Shown: one piece after another, positions 15,702 to 24,571 of the stretch
How the letters are laid out: every line of letters starts with the position of its first letter
Numbering within the stretch: position 1 is the stretch's first letter
DNA from: Clostridiales bacterium
GTDB taxonomy: Bacteria > Bacillota > Clostridia > Christensenellales > Aristaeellaceae
Length of the DNA: 64,000 nucleotides
Assembly (NCBI GenBank): GCA_015056255.1
Contig: SVGP01000008.1
Coordinates: 1-64,000 of the forward strand
Reading direction: 5' to 3'
Position numbers and translations under genes: made by a program
Notes under the pieces: model-generated
Seen by the model: only the letters and a program-made list of their open reading frames with translations
Databases searched by the model: none
What the model was told of the DNA's origin: nothing

Positions 15702-18170
15702 TTATTCAAGCGGCGGCAGGGCCAGAGGTTCGTTCATGAGGCTCAGGCTCTTTTTCATGTCGCACAGAATTTCGGGCATTTTCTTAAGCGCATCTTCTCT
15801 GGCAGTTGCGAGGATGAAAGGTACGGCGCGCTGAGAAAGCGCATAGTCCAATACCTCCATGGGCGAACATGTCATGTAGGGAAGCGCGGCGCACACATAT
15901 TTTTTGACATCCTTGATTGTGCGCTCTGAAATCTGAACGCCTGCTGCGTTCACGGCTTCGATGAATGCGTTTAAGCGATCCTCGACCTGGGCGGGGATTT
16001 CGCCGTTTCCATCGAAGATGCTGGCGAGCGTTTCCATGGAAACTGCGGCTTCGGCGGCTTCTGCGCCGAGGTCGTTTTCAGGCAGGAGCGCGCTTTCGCG
16101 CGCGGGCAGACGCATGAAGAATGCCCGGTCGAGAATGCGGGGATTAACGGGATAGCCGACCTGATCGTCCAGAACCGTCATCATGACGCGCAGCGAGCTG
16201 GATAAGGCGTTTTCATCGAGCCAGGGAATCATGCCGCGCGCCTGATCCACGGTTTCCTGCCCGTTCGCGTCGTCCATCAAAAGGACGCGCAGGCTCTGCA
16301 TATCTTCAAACGTGGTCAGGGCTTTGAACGCCGAGGTCTGAGGCGCCGGCAGGGTTCCGCCCGAAAGCGGCAGGAAGCGGCGCGCGCCGGGCTGCGTCAG
16401 ACCCAACACGTTTGCAAGGTCGTGCACAAAGGCGGTTTTTCCTGCGCCGGTTTTGCCGGAGATTAAGATAAAGCGGCCCAGATACAGGGAAAGGAGCAGG
16501 TTGACCGCCTCGTCGTTTTCAAAATAGCGTCCGCTTTTTTCAAAGCGGTTTCTGAGATCGCTGATCAGCTGTGCGCCGCTGGGCTGATAGGTGTTGGGCG
16601 AGCGTTCAAAATCCTCGGTGGATACATAGGTGTCGCCGGTCGAGGCTTTTAAGGCTTCGTAAAGCTTTTCAAAATCGGTTTTGATGGATTCGGTGAGACC
16701 CTTTTCCATCAGACGTTTGGCCGATTCGCAGGCGGCGCGGGCTTTTTCCGCGTCCTTCATCGCCTTTTCGCGCTCGGCTTTCAGACGGCGGATGCCGTCT
16801 TCGTATCTTGCGAACTCCGCTTTATGCACCTGACGGATTTCTTCCATCAGTTCTTCGCGCTTGGCGGCGCGCTTTACGCGCATATCGTCGATCTCGGAGA
16901 GAATTTTGAGCTTTTCTGCGATCAGATTATTGAGCTTGTTGTTTTCGGCCTCGGAAACGGGCGCGGCCAGAATATCGGCGATGTGCGGAGCGGCGCTGAC
17001 GGCAAAATCTTCAAGCGCGAGAATTTCGGTAAGCAGAAGGTTTCTGGCTTCTCTGAGCGCCCACGCTTTTTTAAGAAGCTCGCCCGCGTGCTCCACGGGG
17101 CTGACTACGGGCATGCCGGTTACGTCCACGGGGATGGGCGCGCCGAACTGATCCATGCGCGATTTGCGCCAGCCGTCGTCCACGACTTCCGCGAGGCTTT
17201 TGCCCTTGCGGGGGTTAAGGCCGGTCTGGGAAGAATGCGCGCTGTCCTTTTCGCGGGTGCGGATAGGCAGGGCGCGCTCTGCGGGCGCGGACTTAATCGG
17301 CTTCTTTTCGGGCTCCTCAATCTGGGAAGATGGCTTCTCTTCGGGTTTTTCAGGTTCGGGGACGAATTCATCCTCCGGTGTTTCGTCTTTCGTTTCGATA
17401 GCGTCCTTCGGCGGCTTTGTGGGTTCGTTGATTTCCGGAGCTTCTGCGGGCGCTTCCTGAGCGGGTTCTTCGGTCTTTTCGGGCGCGGGCGCTTCCGCTT
17501 TTGCTTCTTCCGCCTGCTTTTGTTCGTTTATTTTATAAAGCGGCGCGCCGGAGGCGGTTAAAATCAACTCGATTTCGGTGTCTTCTGAAACGGTCTCCTT
17601 GAAAAGGCGCATGTAGGCCTTTTCGTCGGTCACGCGGAGCTCGCACGATTCATCCTGCGTGAAGGTGTATTTTCCGTTTTCATCCTCCTGATAAAGATAG
17701 GGGAAGGACAATGCGCCGTCCGCGATCAGCGCTACGCGCTCGGTGCCGGGCTTTCTTTGAAGAAACGCGCTTGCCTGGCCGTCCGTTACCGCGTCCACGC
17801 GAACGACCTCCAAAAGCCATTCGTCCGGGCAGCGCGCGATGACGTCGGAATAGACGATGTTGCGGTTGTTTTCCTGATTGGCGGGGTTGTAGTTTTTATT
17901 GGGGCGAATTTTGTCGTTCTCATTCGGGTGATGCGTCAGATCCAAAAGACAAAAAGAGCCCAGCGTGCGCATACGCGCCTTAAAACGGCTGGATTCATTT
18001 TTATCCGGCACGATGCGGATACCGCCCTCGTCCGGCAAAGATTCTTTGGTGTTGTCAATTCGCTCAAAAGAACCCTCCCCTTTGATGTACAGAGGCTTGA
18101 TGCGGAAATATGCTTTCTGCGGGACATCCTCTTCCAGGAAGCAAATGGTTACTTTTCCGGGGAGCGTCAT
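15702..18170 (-). CDS. McrB-like AAA+ ATPase with long acidic linker
   Basis: An 822-residue cytoplasmic protein. Residues 1-215 form a beta-rich domain I do not recognise. Residues 216-300 are a Pro/Glu/Lys-rich disordered linker, and residues about 355-500 are helical coiled coil. The AAA+ module follows: Walker A ILISGKTGAGKTAF (about 568-581), Walker B RVLLMDDAN (about 628-636) and an arginine-rich sensor segment NPRILDRAFFMRLPAR. The layout is closest to McrB/dynein-branch ATPases that remodel other proteins or nucleic acids. GGAGG lies 6 bases before the ATG, and a TTGACG-17-TATAAT promoter at 18271-18299 gives a leader of about 95 bases with a hairpin (18202-18232). No nuclease partner such as McrC is adjacent, so a restriction role is not supported. 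Confidence 0.7.
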   Translation of the reverse strand: MTLPGKVTICFLEEDVPQKAYFRIKPLYIKGEGSFERIDNTKESLPDEGGIRIVPDKNESSRFKARMRTLGSFCLLDLTHHPNENDKIRPNKNYNPANQENNRNIVYSDVIARCPDEWLLEVVRVDAVTDGQASAFLQRKPGTERVALIADGALSFPYLYQEDENGKYTFTQDESCELRVTDEKAYMRLFKETVSEDTEIELILTASGAPLYKINEQKQAEEAKAEAPAPEKTEEPAQEAPAEAPEINEPTKPPKDAIETKDETPEDEFVPEPEKPEEKPSSQIEEPEKKPIKSAPAERALPIRTREKDSAHSSQTGLNPRKGKSLAEVVDDGWRKSRMDQFGAPIPVDVTGMPVVSPVEHAGELLKKAWALREARNLLLTEILALEDFAVSAAPHIADILAAPVSEAENNKLNNLIAEKLKILSEIDDMRVKRAAKREELMEEIRQVHKAEFARYEDGIRRLKAEREKAMKDAEKARAACESAKRLMEKGLTESIKTDFEKLYEALKASTGDTYVSTEDFERSPNTYQPSGAQLISDLRNRFEKSGRYFENDEAVNLLLSLYLGRFILISGKTGAGKTAFVHDLANVLGLTQPGARRFLPLSGGTLPAPQTSAFKALTTFEDMQSLRVLLMDDANGQETVDQARGMIPWLDENALSSSLRVMMTVLDDQVGYPVNPRILDRAFFMRLPARESALLPENDLGAEAAEAAVSMETLASIFDGNGEIPAQVEDRLNAFIEAVNAAGVQISERTIKDVKKYVCAALPYMTCSPMEVLDYALSQRAVPFILATAREDALKKMPEILCDMKKSLSLMNEPLALPPLE

Positions 18171-18270
18171 AGAGATTCCTCCATATCTAAAACATGTTTT
18201 GACAACGCCGGTTTACAATGAAAACACGGCGTTTACCTGAATATATAAGTTCTACATCTTTATCACAAAT

Positions 18271-18299
18271 ATTATATATTATTTATTTGATTTCGTCAA
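18271..18299 (-). promoter_or_regulatory. Promoter of the AAA+ gene
   Basis: Minus-strand TTGACG (18294-18299) and TATAAT (18271-18276), spacer 17. The transcript leader would include a 7-bp hairpin (AACGCCG/CGGCGTT, 18202-18232). Confidence 0.7.
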
Positions 18300-18402
18300 T
18301 AGTCGATGAAAATTATGAAGGGATGTTAAAGTCTGATGGGCGAAGAAACGCATAAAAATGAAGCTGAATGATGAAATTAAAGGTTATTTATATGTTAATT
18401 AT

Positions 18403-18439
18403 GCAAAAAGCGCCGGACGCATGATTTTGCGTCCGGCGC
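18403..18439 (-). terminator. Rho-independent terminator of the amidohydrolase gene
   Basis: On the minus strand a perfect 12-bp stem (GCGCCGGACGCA with TGCGTCCGGCGC, 18410-18421 and 18428-18439) is followed by TTTTTGC. It lies 9 bases beyond the stop codon. Confidence 0.9.
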
Positions 18440-18447
18440 AGTGGTTT

Positions 18448-19590
18448 TTACAGTCGGTTTACGCCGTCGATGAGTACGTATTTGACCTGGGTGGCCACTT
18501 CAAACGGGCAGCCGTCGGTGATGACGATGTCGGCGTCCTTGCCGACTTCGATGGAGCCGACACGGTCTTCGATGCCGATGTGGCGGGCGGGATTGATGGT
18601 GATGGCCTTAAGCGCCTCAAACGGATCCATACCGGCTTTGACGGCGAGGCCTGCGCACAGGGGCAGGTATTTTTGGGGAATGACGGGCGAGTCTGTGATG
18701 ATGGAAACGTGGCAGCCGGCCTGATTCAATACGCCGGGTGTCGTCCAGCTTTTGTTCCGAAGCTCGAATTTGCTGGCGTGGCCGAGCGTCGGGCCGACGG
18801 CGAGCATCACGCCCTCCTCCGCCAGCTCGTCTGCGATCAGATGGCCTTCGGTCACGTGCTCAAGGGTGATTTTTACGCCGAATTCCTTGGCGATTCTTAG
18901 AGCCGTAAACAAATCGTCCGCCTGATGGGCGTGAGCCTTTAAGGGCATTTCGCCGCGAATAACGGGCAGGAGCGACTGAAGCTTCATATTGAAGGCGGGC
19001 TTTTTGGAAGGATCATTTTCCGCTGCCAACAGTTTTTCGTTGTATTCTCTGGCCTGAAACAGCATTTCACGCAGCTTGGCTGCGGTGGACATACGAGTGG
19101 AATCGCCCTTGTCGCGATAGCAGCGTTTTGGATTCTCACCGAAGGCGCACTTCATGGCGGTTTCCTTCTTTACGCACATCTTGTCCACGCGCTTTCCGAC
19201 GGGCTTGATGGCGGCGAAGGTTCCGCCCAAGACGTTTGCGCTGCCGGGGCCGACGTTTAAAGTGGTTACGCCTGCTTCTCTGGCCTCCTTGAGCGCAAAA
19301 TCGAAGGGCTGGATGGCGTCGATGGCGCGAAGCTGGGGGGAGAGGATATCATTATGCTCGTTGTAATCCGCGCCCTCATAACCGATGCCGTAGCCGTCAA
19401 GGCCGATATGGCCGTGCGCCTCAACAAAGCCGGGGTATACGTTAAGACCGGTGGCGTCGATGATTTCCGCGCCCTCGCAGGCGAGGTTTTCGCCGATTTC
19501 GGCGATCTTTCCGTCTTTTACATAAATATCTTGCACCTTGGGTTCGCTGTGTACTGCGTCGAATACTTTTCCGTTTTTGATCAGCAGCAT
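18448..19590 (-). CDS. Amidohydrolase (imidazolonepropionase-like)
   Basis: A 380-residue metal-dependent hydrolase of the amidohydrolase superfamily. The N-terminal beta-sandwich strand pattern (LLIKNGKVFDAV, DIYVKDGKIAEIGENL) leads to the metal-binding VYPGFVEAHGHIGLDGYGIG with H-x-H. Further histidines come from MPLKAHAHQADDLF and KITLEHVTEGHL, and the last metal Asp region from VSIITDSPVIPQKYL. The C-terminus (VGSIEVGKDADIVITDGCPF) is classic for this superfamily. It should open a C-N bond in a cyclic amide or peptide-like substrate, not identifiable here. It has a perfect TTGACA-17-TATAAT promoter (19631-19659), a GGAGG site and its own terminator, so it is a one-gene unit. Confidence 0.85.
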   Translation of the reverse strand: MLLIKNGKVFDAVHSEPKVQDIYVKDGKIAEIGENLACEGAEIIDATGLNVYPGFVEAHGHIGLDGYGIGYEGADYNEHNDILSPQLRAIDAIQPFDFALKEAREAGVTTLNVGPGSANVLGGTFAAIKPVGKRVDKMCVKKETAMKCAFGENPKRCYRDKGDSTRMSTAAKLREMLFQAREYNEKLLAAENDPSKKPAFNMKLQSLLPVIRGEMPLKAHAHQADDLFTALRIAKEFGVKITLEHVTEGHLIADELAEEGVMLAVGPTLGHASKFELRNKSWTTPGVLNQAGCHVSIITDSPVIPQKYLPLCAGLAVKAGMDPFEALKAITINPARHIGIEDRVGSIEVGKDADIVITDGCPFEVATQVKYVLIDGVNRL

Positions 19591-19630
19591 ATTTTGTTTC
19601 CTCCGTTATTGTTAATTTTCGGATGCTTTC

Positions 19631-19659
19631 ATTATATGCTTATCTTGATTATCTGTCAA
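19631..19659 (-). promoter_or_regulatory. Perfect consensus promoter of the amidohydrolase gene
   Basis: Minus-strand TTGACA (19654-19659) and TATAAT (19631-19636) with a 17-base spacer, about 41 bases before the ATG. Confidence 0.8.
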
Positions 19660-19684
19660 TGCGGTAAAAGGGGGTTGAACGAAG

Positions 19685-19693
19685 TGGTATAAT
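19685..19693 (+). promoter_or_regulatory. Extended -10 promoter of the acyltransferase gene
   Basis: TGG-TATAAT (TATAAT at 19688-19693), 31 bases before the chosen ATG. No -35 box is evident at the right distance. Confidence 0.45.
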
Positions 19694-19724
19694 GAAACAA
19701 ATGGATATAAGGGGAATGAGAAAT

Positions 19725-20930
19725 ATGCATAACCTGCCTGAGGATCAATACTGGAAAAGGGGACTTTGGCGGGGAAAGACGCTGTTTACCCTTTTAAAGC
19801 CGCCGTTTCGCCTGTTTTTGAAGCTGTTTTTTGATTATTCCGTGGATCCGTATACGCCCAGGGACGATACGTTTCTGGTGATCACCAACCACAATTCCAC
19901 GGCGGATCATTTTATGAATGCCGTAGGCATTACAAAATATATGCGTTATGTGGTCAGCGATCATTTGTTCAGAAAGGGCATTGTTTCCCTTCTTCTGCGC
20001 TTTTTTCTAAAGCCTATTCCCAGAAGAAAGGGCGGAAAGGGCGAAACCACGCGCGAAATGATCAAGCAGAATCTTCGCCTGGGCATTCCGGTGATACTGT
20101 ATGTGGAGGGCAACCGTTCCTTCAACGGAAAAACAGGCTTTACCTATCCCAGAACCGGGCAGATGATCAAGGAAGCGGGGCGGGGAAGTCTTGTTACCTT
20201 CCGCATTGAGGGTGCGTACCTTCAAACGCCCAGATGGGCAAAATACAAGCGCAAAGGCCCTGTTTTCGGGTATGCGGTTCACGAATATCCGCGCGAGGAA
20301 CTGAACCGGATGACGGCAGATGAAATCAACCGCCATATTTATGAAGACATTTATGAAAACGCGTACCGGCATCAAAGAAAGGTCATGCGGCCGTATCCGG
20401 GCAAGGCGCTTTCCGAGCATCTGGAAACGGCGCTTTTCACTTGTCCCAAGTGCGGGAAAATGGATACGCTCAAAAGCAGGGGCGACGAATTTTTCTGCAC
20501 CTGCGGCATGAAGACGCGATTAAACGTATACGGCTTTTTTGAAGGCGGCGACCTGCCCTTTGACAATGTGTATTCGTGGGATAAATGGCAAAACGAAGCG
20601 TTTTTGAAAAAGGCGGATCAACTGAAGGCGGAAAATGCGCTGATTACGCGCGACACGGGCATCACGCTTTTCGAGGTTATCGGATATAAGAAAAAACGCG
20701 TTATGAAAAACGCGGTTCTGTCCTTATATGCGGACAGGATTGAGTTTGTAAGAGACGATCAAAAAGAAGTATTCTCCCTGTCGGACATTCCGCAGTCGGG
20801 CGTTGCGCACACGCAGTTTTTGTATTTTTCCATGAAGGACAGGTATTTTGAAGTGAGGTGCGATCACCTTTGGTCAGCCAGAAAGTATTTCGCCCTTCAC
20901 AGAATGCTGATGGGGCTTGAATATGTTTAA
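19725..20930 (+). CDS. Lysophospholipid acyltransferase-like protein with C-terminal zinc ribbon
   Basis: A roughly 401-residue protein. The N-terminal half is a PlsC-type acyltransferase: the H-x4-D catalytic motif is NHNSTADHF (about residues 57-65) and the substrate-binding E-G-x-R motif is VEGNRSFNG. It would acylate a lysophospholipid or related membrane lipid at the cytoplasmic face. Unusually, a four-cysteine zinc ribbon follows (CPKCGKMDTLK and FFCTCG, about residues 235-256), then about 140 residues without a known domain. I chose ATG 19725 because AAGGGG lies about 10 bases before it and a TGG-TATAAT extended -10 element (19685-19693) sits upstream; the in-frame ATG at 19692 overlaps that element. 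The ribbon's role is unknown. Confidence 0.75.
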   Translation: MHNLPEDQYWKRGLWRGKTLFTLLKPPFRLFLKLFFDYSVDPYTPRDDTFLVITNHNSTADHFMNAVGITKYMRYVVSDHLFRKGIVSLLLRFFLKPIPRRKGGKGETTREMIKQNLRLGIPVILYVEGNRSFNGKTGFTYPRTGQMIKEAGRGSLVTFRIEGAYLQTPRWAKYKRKGPVFGYAVHEYPREELNRMTADEINRHIYEDIYENAYRHQRKVMRPYPGKALSEHLETALFTCPKCGKMDTLKSRGDEFFCTCGMKTRLNVYGFFEGGDLPFDNVYSWDKWQNEAFLKKADQLKAENALITRDTGITLFEVIGYKKKRVMKNAVLSLYADRIEFVRDDQKEVFSLSDIPQSGVAHTQFLYFSMKDRYFEVRCDHLWSARKYFALHRMLMGLEYV

Positions 20931-21042
20931 CGGAGCGCTGGCATCGCAGAGATTCCACTGCGCAAATTCCGCCATATCCCTTTCGGGAATATAAATTCTG
21001 TGGTATACTGATTCTATAAATACCGAACCGGAGGCATTTTTT

Positions 21043-22164
21043 ATGAAAAACATCAATATCGCCATCATCGGCTGGGGCTTTATGGGCCGAACGCACACGC
21101 ATGCGCTCAGGGCGATTCCGCTCATGTATCCAGGCGTTGATTTTAAGCCAGTTTTGAAATGCGTTTGCTCTCGTCGCGAATCCGCTTGTCTTGACGCCAT
21201 GACCGCGGTCGGATTTGAACGGTATACCACCGACTGGAGAACACTCGTAAACGATCCTGAAATCGACGTTGTTTCCATCTGCACGCCCAACGATCAGCAC
21301 GAGGAAATGGCGATTGCGTTTTTAAAGGCCGGAAAGCATGTTTACATCGATAAACCGCTTACGACCTCCCTTGAAAGCGCTGAAAGAATTGAAAAAGCTG
21401 CATCGGAAAGCGCATCTCTTACCCAGATGGTGATGAACAACCGCTTTCTGCCCGCCACAATGCGCGCAAAACAGCTTTATGAAGAGGGCAAGCTCGGAGA
21501 GATCATCGGCTTTCATGCAAGATATCTGCATTCGGGCTCGATTGATGAGAAAAAGCCTGTCGGCTGGAAGCAGCTTGAGCAGGGCGGCGTGATATTGGAC
21601 CTTTTAAGCCACGCGCTCGACCTTGTTTTGAATATCTGCCCTGCGCCCGACAGCGTTTTCTGCGCGACCAACACCCTGTACGCTTCCCGCCCCACCAAGG
21701 ACGGCGGCACGACCGAAAGCTTGTCCGAGGACCATGCAATTATGACCATGAAGCTCCAAAACGGCGCGATCGGGTCGATTGAAGCCAGCAAAATCGCAAC
21801 CGGCGCGAACGACGAGCTCTCCTTTGAAGTCTACGGCAAAAAGGGCGCGGTCAAATTCGACCTGATGGAACCCGGCTGGCTGTGGTTCTTTGACAACACC
21901 GTAAAGGAAGCTCCCTTGGGCGGCGCCCGCGGCTGGACGCGAATCGAAAGCATGGGGCGTTTCGAAGCTCCTGCGGGCACGTTCCTGCCGCCCAAGAACG
22001 CGGTTGGCTGGGATCGCGGACACATCCATTCGTATTATTCCTTCCTCGACTGCGTCGCCCACGGAAAAACGCCCTGCCCGACCATCAAGGACGGCGCGTT
22101 CCTTCAGAGGGTTTTGAACCGTGCGCAGGAATCTGCAAAGACTGGCACGTGGCAAAAGATATAA
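21043..22164 (+). CDS. Gfo/Idh/MocA family NAD(P)-dependent oxidoreductase
   Basis: A 373-residue sugar or cyclitol oxidoreductase. The N-terminal Rossmann fold starts NINIAIIGWGFMGRTHTHAL (G-x-G-x-x-G), continues with VVSICTPNDQHEEMAIAFLKAG and has the family's active-site lysine in GKHVYIDKPLTTS. The C-terminal alpha/beta domain supplies GVILDLLSHALDLV, where the catalytic H is expected. GGAGG lies 8 bases before the ATG, and a TGG-TATACT extended -10 box lies at 21001-21009. A heparinase II/III-like gene starts 24 bases downstream, so the pair probably acts on one uronic-acid or amino-sugar substrate (inference). Confidence 0.9.
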   Translation: MKNINIAIIGWGFMGRTHTHALRAIPLMYPGVDFKPVLKCVCSRRESACLDAMTAVGFERYTTDWRTLVNDPEIDVVSICTPNDQHEEMAIAFLKAGKHVYIDKPLTTSLESAERIEKAASESASLTQMVMNNRFLPATMRAKQLYEEGKLGEIIGFHARYLHSGSIDEKKPVGWKQLEQGGVILDLLSHALDLVLNICPAPDSVFCATNTLYASRPTKDGGTTESLSEDHAIMTMKLQNGAIGSIEASKIATGANDELSFEVYGKKGAVKFDLMEPGWLWFFDNTVKEAPLGGARGWTRIESMGRFEAPAGTFLPPKNAVGWDRGHIHSYYSFLDCVAHGKTPCPTIKDGAFLQRVLNRAQESAKTGTWQKI

Positions 22165-22188
22165 TCAAAAGCATTCGGAGCTGATTTC

Positions 22189-23847
22189 ATGTTTTCATCC
22201 GCGCTCAACGATATCCTTTTTACCCTTGTTCCGGCGCGACCGAATTCCATCATACGGTCGGATTTTGCGCGCGGAATGGATCAAAGCCTTATAAACGACT
22301 ATCAGCGCGCGGCGGAAAAGGCGCTTTCAAGGGCAGTTCCGACGCTGCTCGCGTCCGATTGGCTGAACCGTGCGGACGCTTATTTTGCCGCGCGCGTTGA
22401 GCGGCGCGAGATGCTTTTCGCGCTGACGATGGGCGAATTCGTCACGGGAAACGGAAGGTATATCGATAAAATCATCGATCTTGCCTGGGCGATCACCGAG
22501 GAAGTCACGTGGGCGGAGGCGAAAGATATTGCGCTCATTGACGTCCCCGAGGAGGATAATTTTGCTTTTGAAACGGCCTCTCTCCTTTCCTGGGTATGGC
22601 ACTTGTGCGGAAGCGCGATCGGAAGAAAGTCAAAATATATCTTAAACCGCATTGAGGACAGCGTATCTTTGCGGATTCTTGCGCCCTTTGCCCGGCAGGA
22701 AGCGCCGGATTGGACGAAAAAGCGCGGCGAAAGGACGTTTGAAAGGCTTTTAAAGCTGTTGACCGCCTATCTTTTAATCGACACGCGCGATAAGCGCCGC
22801 TGGGTCAGCATAAGAAGAATTTTTATCCTCATGGATTCCCTGATTAAGGAATTCCCTGCCGACGGCGTTCACCCGGTGAATATGGAAGCCTGGCAAAGAG
22901 ACCTTTCCGCCCTTTCGGACGCGGCGCAGCTGACGCTTTTTGCAACAGACAATCGCGTGGATCTTTCAAATGACAAAAAATATCTGCGCATGGCCGATTA
23001 CGCCGTGAGCGCGCACATGGGAAACGGCCTGTTTGTCAACCCCGACGGCGCGCCCGCGCCCGTTTTATTGGGCGAAACGGTGTTTAAAATCGGCCATGTC
23101 GCGAAAAATTCTTCTCTTCAGCGTCTGGGCGCGATGCTTGGAAAAGGGCAGGAGGACGCGCCCGGCTTAAGCGTCACCGACAAAGTGATGACGACCCTTA
23201 TCCACAAAAACTATCTTTCTGCATCCCCGCGCTGCCCGATCAGAAAACGCGTGTCCCTGCCCATCGGAAAGCTGGTAGCCGCCCACGAAAACGGCTTTCA
23301 GGCTGCGCTCACCGGCGGAAGCCGCATAAGCGGACACGAGGACGCGTGCAACCTGTTTATCACCTATCAGGGCGAAATCGTCTTTTTCGATCTGGGCGCA
23401 GGCAAATCGCGCGCCATGTATCATTCCTGCCCCATGATCAACGGAATTCTTCCCGAAAAGGGCTTTTCGGGCGCGACGGATGTAGAAGCGCAGTTTGAGG
23501 ATGCATACACCTATCTTTTCGGAAATCTCGCTTCGGCCTTCCCGGAAACCGCAGGCGTGACCTCGTGGCAAAGAACCGTCATGCTGTCGCCCTATGAAAA
23601 GCGCGTTCGCCTGGTCGAATCCTACGACCTCGCCTCTCCCGCCGAATCCATCGTCATCCGCTATGTAACGCCCATCCGCCCGCAAAAAACGCCAGCCGGA
23701 AATATTCTGATCGGAAGCGTCGTCTTCTCCTCAGAGGCCGGTCTTCCTATTTCGATCACGCCCCTTGAAAACGCGTGGGCCATTGAAATCAACGTTGAAA
23801 ACCCCGGCATGCGCCAAACGCTGGCGTTTGTGCTGGAAGGAGAATAA
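22189..23847 (+). CDS. Heparinase II/III-like polysaccharide lyase domain protein
   Basis: A 552-residue protein. The first 300 residues are helical (toroid-like), and the C-terminal part is a beta-sandwich with the segment SGHEDACNLFITYQGEIVFFDLGAGKSRAMYHS followed by PMINGILPEKG, which resembles the metal-binding and active-site stretch of heparinase II/III and alginate or chondroitin lyase-type proteins (the stretch is quoted in two parts; positions about 380-425). No signal peptide is seen, so it would act on imported oligosaccharides. It is the second gene after a Gfo/Idh/MocA oxidoreductase, a pairing common in uronate-containing glycan loci. A strong terminator follows at 23854-23880. 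The assignment rests on these motifs; it could be an inactive relative. Confidence 0.62.
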   Translation: MFSSALNDILFTLVPARPNSIIRSDFARGMDQSLINDYQRAAEKALSRAVPTLLASDWLNRADAYFAARVERREMLFALTMGEFVTGNGRYIDKIIDLAWAITEEVTWAEAKDIALIDVPEEDNFAFETASLLSWVWHLCGSAIGRKSKYILNRIEDSVSLRILAPFARQEAPDWTKKRGERTFERLLKLLTAYLLIDTRDKRRWVSIRRIFILMDSLIKEFPADGVHPVNMEAWQRDLSALSDAAQLTLFATDNRVDLSNDKKYLRMADYAVSAHMGNGLFVNPDGAPAPVLLGETVFKIGHVAKNSSLQRLGAMLGKGQEDAPGLSVTDKVMTTLIHKNYLSASPRCPIRKRVSLPIGKLVAAHENGFQAALTGGSRISGHEDACNLFITYQGEIVFFDLGAGKSRAMYHSCPMINGILPEKGFSGATDVEAQFEDAYTYLFGNLASAFPETAGVTSWQRTVMLSPYEKRVRLVESYDLASPAESIVIRYVTPIRPQKTPAGNILIGSVVFSSEAGLPISITPLENAWAIEINVENPGMRQTLAFVLEGE

Positions 23848-23853
23848 AGAAAA

Positions 23854-23880
23854 CGGCTGCATTGTGCAGCCGCTTTTTTT
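23854..23880 (+). terminator. Rho-independent terminator of the oxidoreductase/heparinase-like operon
   Basis: Perfect 8-bp stem CGGCTGCA/TGCAGCCG with a 3-base loop (23854-23872), followed by seven T's (23874-23880). Confidence 0.92.
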
Positions 23881-23938
23881 ATGAAGCGTCTTTTGGACGT
23901 GAGGGGCGCCTTTGGCGCGTGATAGGATGTGTCGGAGA

Positions 23939-24307
23939 TTATTTTCCTGCGGATGCGATTGCATCGTTTTTGGAAAGCAGATAGAGGCAGTATTGATTCA
24001 TGCTGATGCCTTCGCGTTTGGAATGCTCTGCCAAGGCACGGTGGAGAGATTTGGGGATGCGCAGCTTAAACTGGCCGGAGTATTCGTCCAAAGAAGCTGG
24101 TTCGGGGATTTCGTAGCCGTCCTCGATTGCCGTCAGCAGCCATTCGCGCTTTGCGTCGTTTGCGTTTTTTACCGCTTCTTCTGCGGTTTCGCCAACGGTT
24201 AAGCAGCCCTTTAAATCGGGAAACGACACGACATATCCGCCCTCTTCCGCGTCAAAAACAAGCTCCATCCGATAAGGCAAGGCCATGTAATATTCAACGG
24301 TTTTCAC
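23939..24307 (-). CDS. hicB: HicB family antitoxin
   Basis: A 122-residue antitoxin of type II HicAB systems. Residues about 8-60 form the partial RNase-H-like HicB fold (LPYRMELVFDAEEGGYVVSF, then PDLKGCLTVGETAEEA), which would normally bind the HicA RNase. The C-terminus (SGQFKLRIPKSLHRALAEHS, GISMNQYCLYLLSK) is a ribbon-helix-helix DNA-binding domain for autoregulation. The start is probably GTG at 24307, with GCGAGG 9 bases upstream; it overlaps the end of the hicA frame by 14 bases, the usual operon arrangement. It is read from the hicA promoter. The reading frame is intact although its toxin gene is interrupted. Confidence 0.85.
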   Translation of the reverse strand: MKTVEYYMALPYRMELVFDAEEGGYVVSFPDLKGCLTVGETAEEAVKNANDAKREWLLTAIEDGYEIPEPASLDEYSGQFKLRIPKSLHRALAEHSKREGISMNQYCLYLLSKNDAIASAGK

Positions 24308-24548
24308 TGCTTGTCGCCTCGCTTTCAACCACGTCTCTTACCATCTGTACATAGGTCTTCTTGATCGGTTCGTGTTTGGGAATGGTTATCGGGGCGCAGC
24401 CGGGTTTGCGGAAAGTCATATGGCTCGAACCGCCGCGCGGAGACCGCATTTTATAACCCTATGCTTCCAAAACCTTTTTAAGCTCATCAAAACGCATGTC
24501 GTTTGACAAACTCAGTATGCGCATGATCAATTTATCCCATATCGACAT
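24294..24548 (-). pseudogene. hicA: HicA mRNA interferase toxin, interrupted by an in-frame amber codon
   Basis: Reading from ATG at 24548, an 85-codon frame is a convincing HicA: MSIWDKLIMRILSLSNDMRF, then DELKKVLEA, a TAG stop at codon 30 (24459-24461), then GYKMRSPRGGSSHMTFRKPG, CAPITIPKHEPIKKTYVQMV and RDVVESEATSSENR. HicA toxins are small double-stranded-RNA-binding-fold RNases; the catalytic His in the G-x-S-H motif is present after the stop. Homologues I recall have Tyr or His before Gly at this place, so one base change (for example TAT to TAG) explains it. TAG is used as a normal stop elsewhere here, so recoding is unlikely. The promoter and ribosome binding site (GAGGAA) are intact. 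Restart at the ATG of codon 34 would give a shortened toxin. Confidence 0.8.
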
Positions 24549-24571
24549 GATTCATTCCTCGTATCATCTTC

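Noticed and set aside
15702..18170. McrBC restriction system
   Set aside because: No McrC-like nuclease gene is adjacent and the N-terminal domain does not look like a DNA-recognition domain I can name.
24459..24461. Amber codon in hicA as a recoded sense codon
   Set aside because: Other genes here end in TAG (for example the kinase-NACHT gene and the 10459-11073 gene), so TAG works as a stop; no selenocysteine- or pyrrolysine-like element is seen after it.
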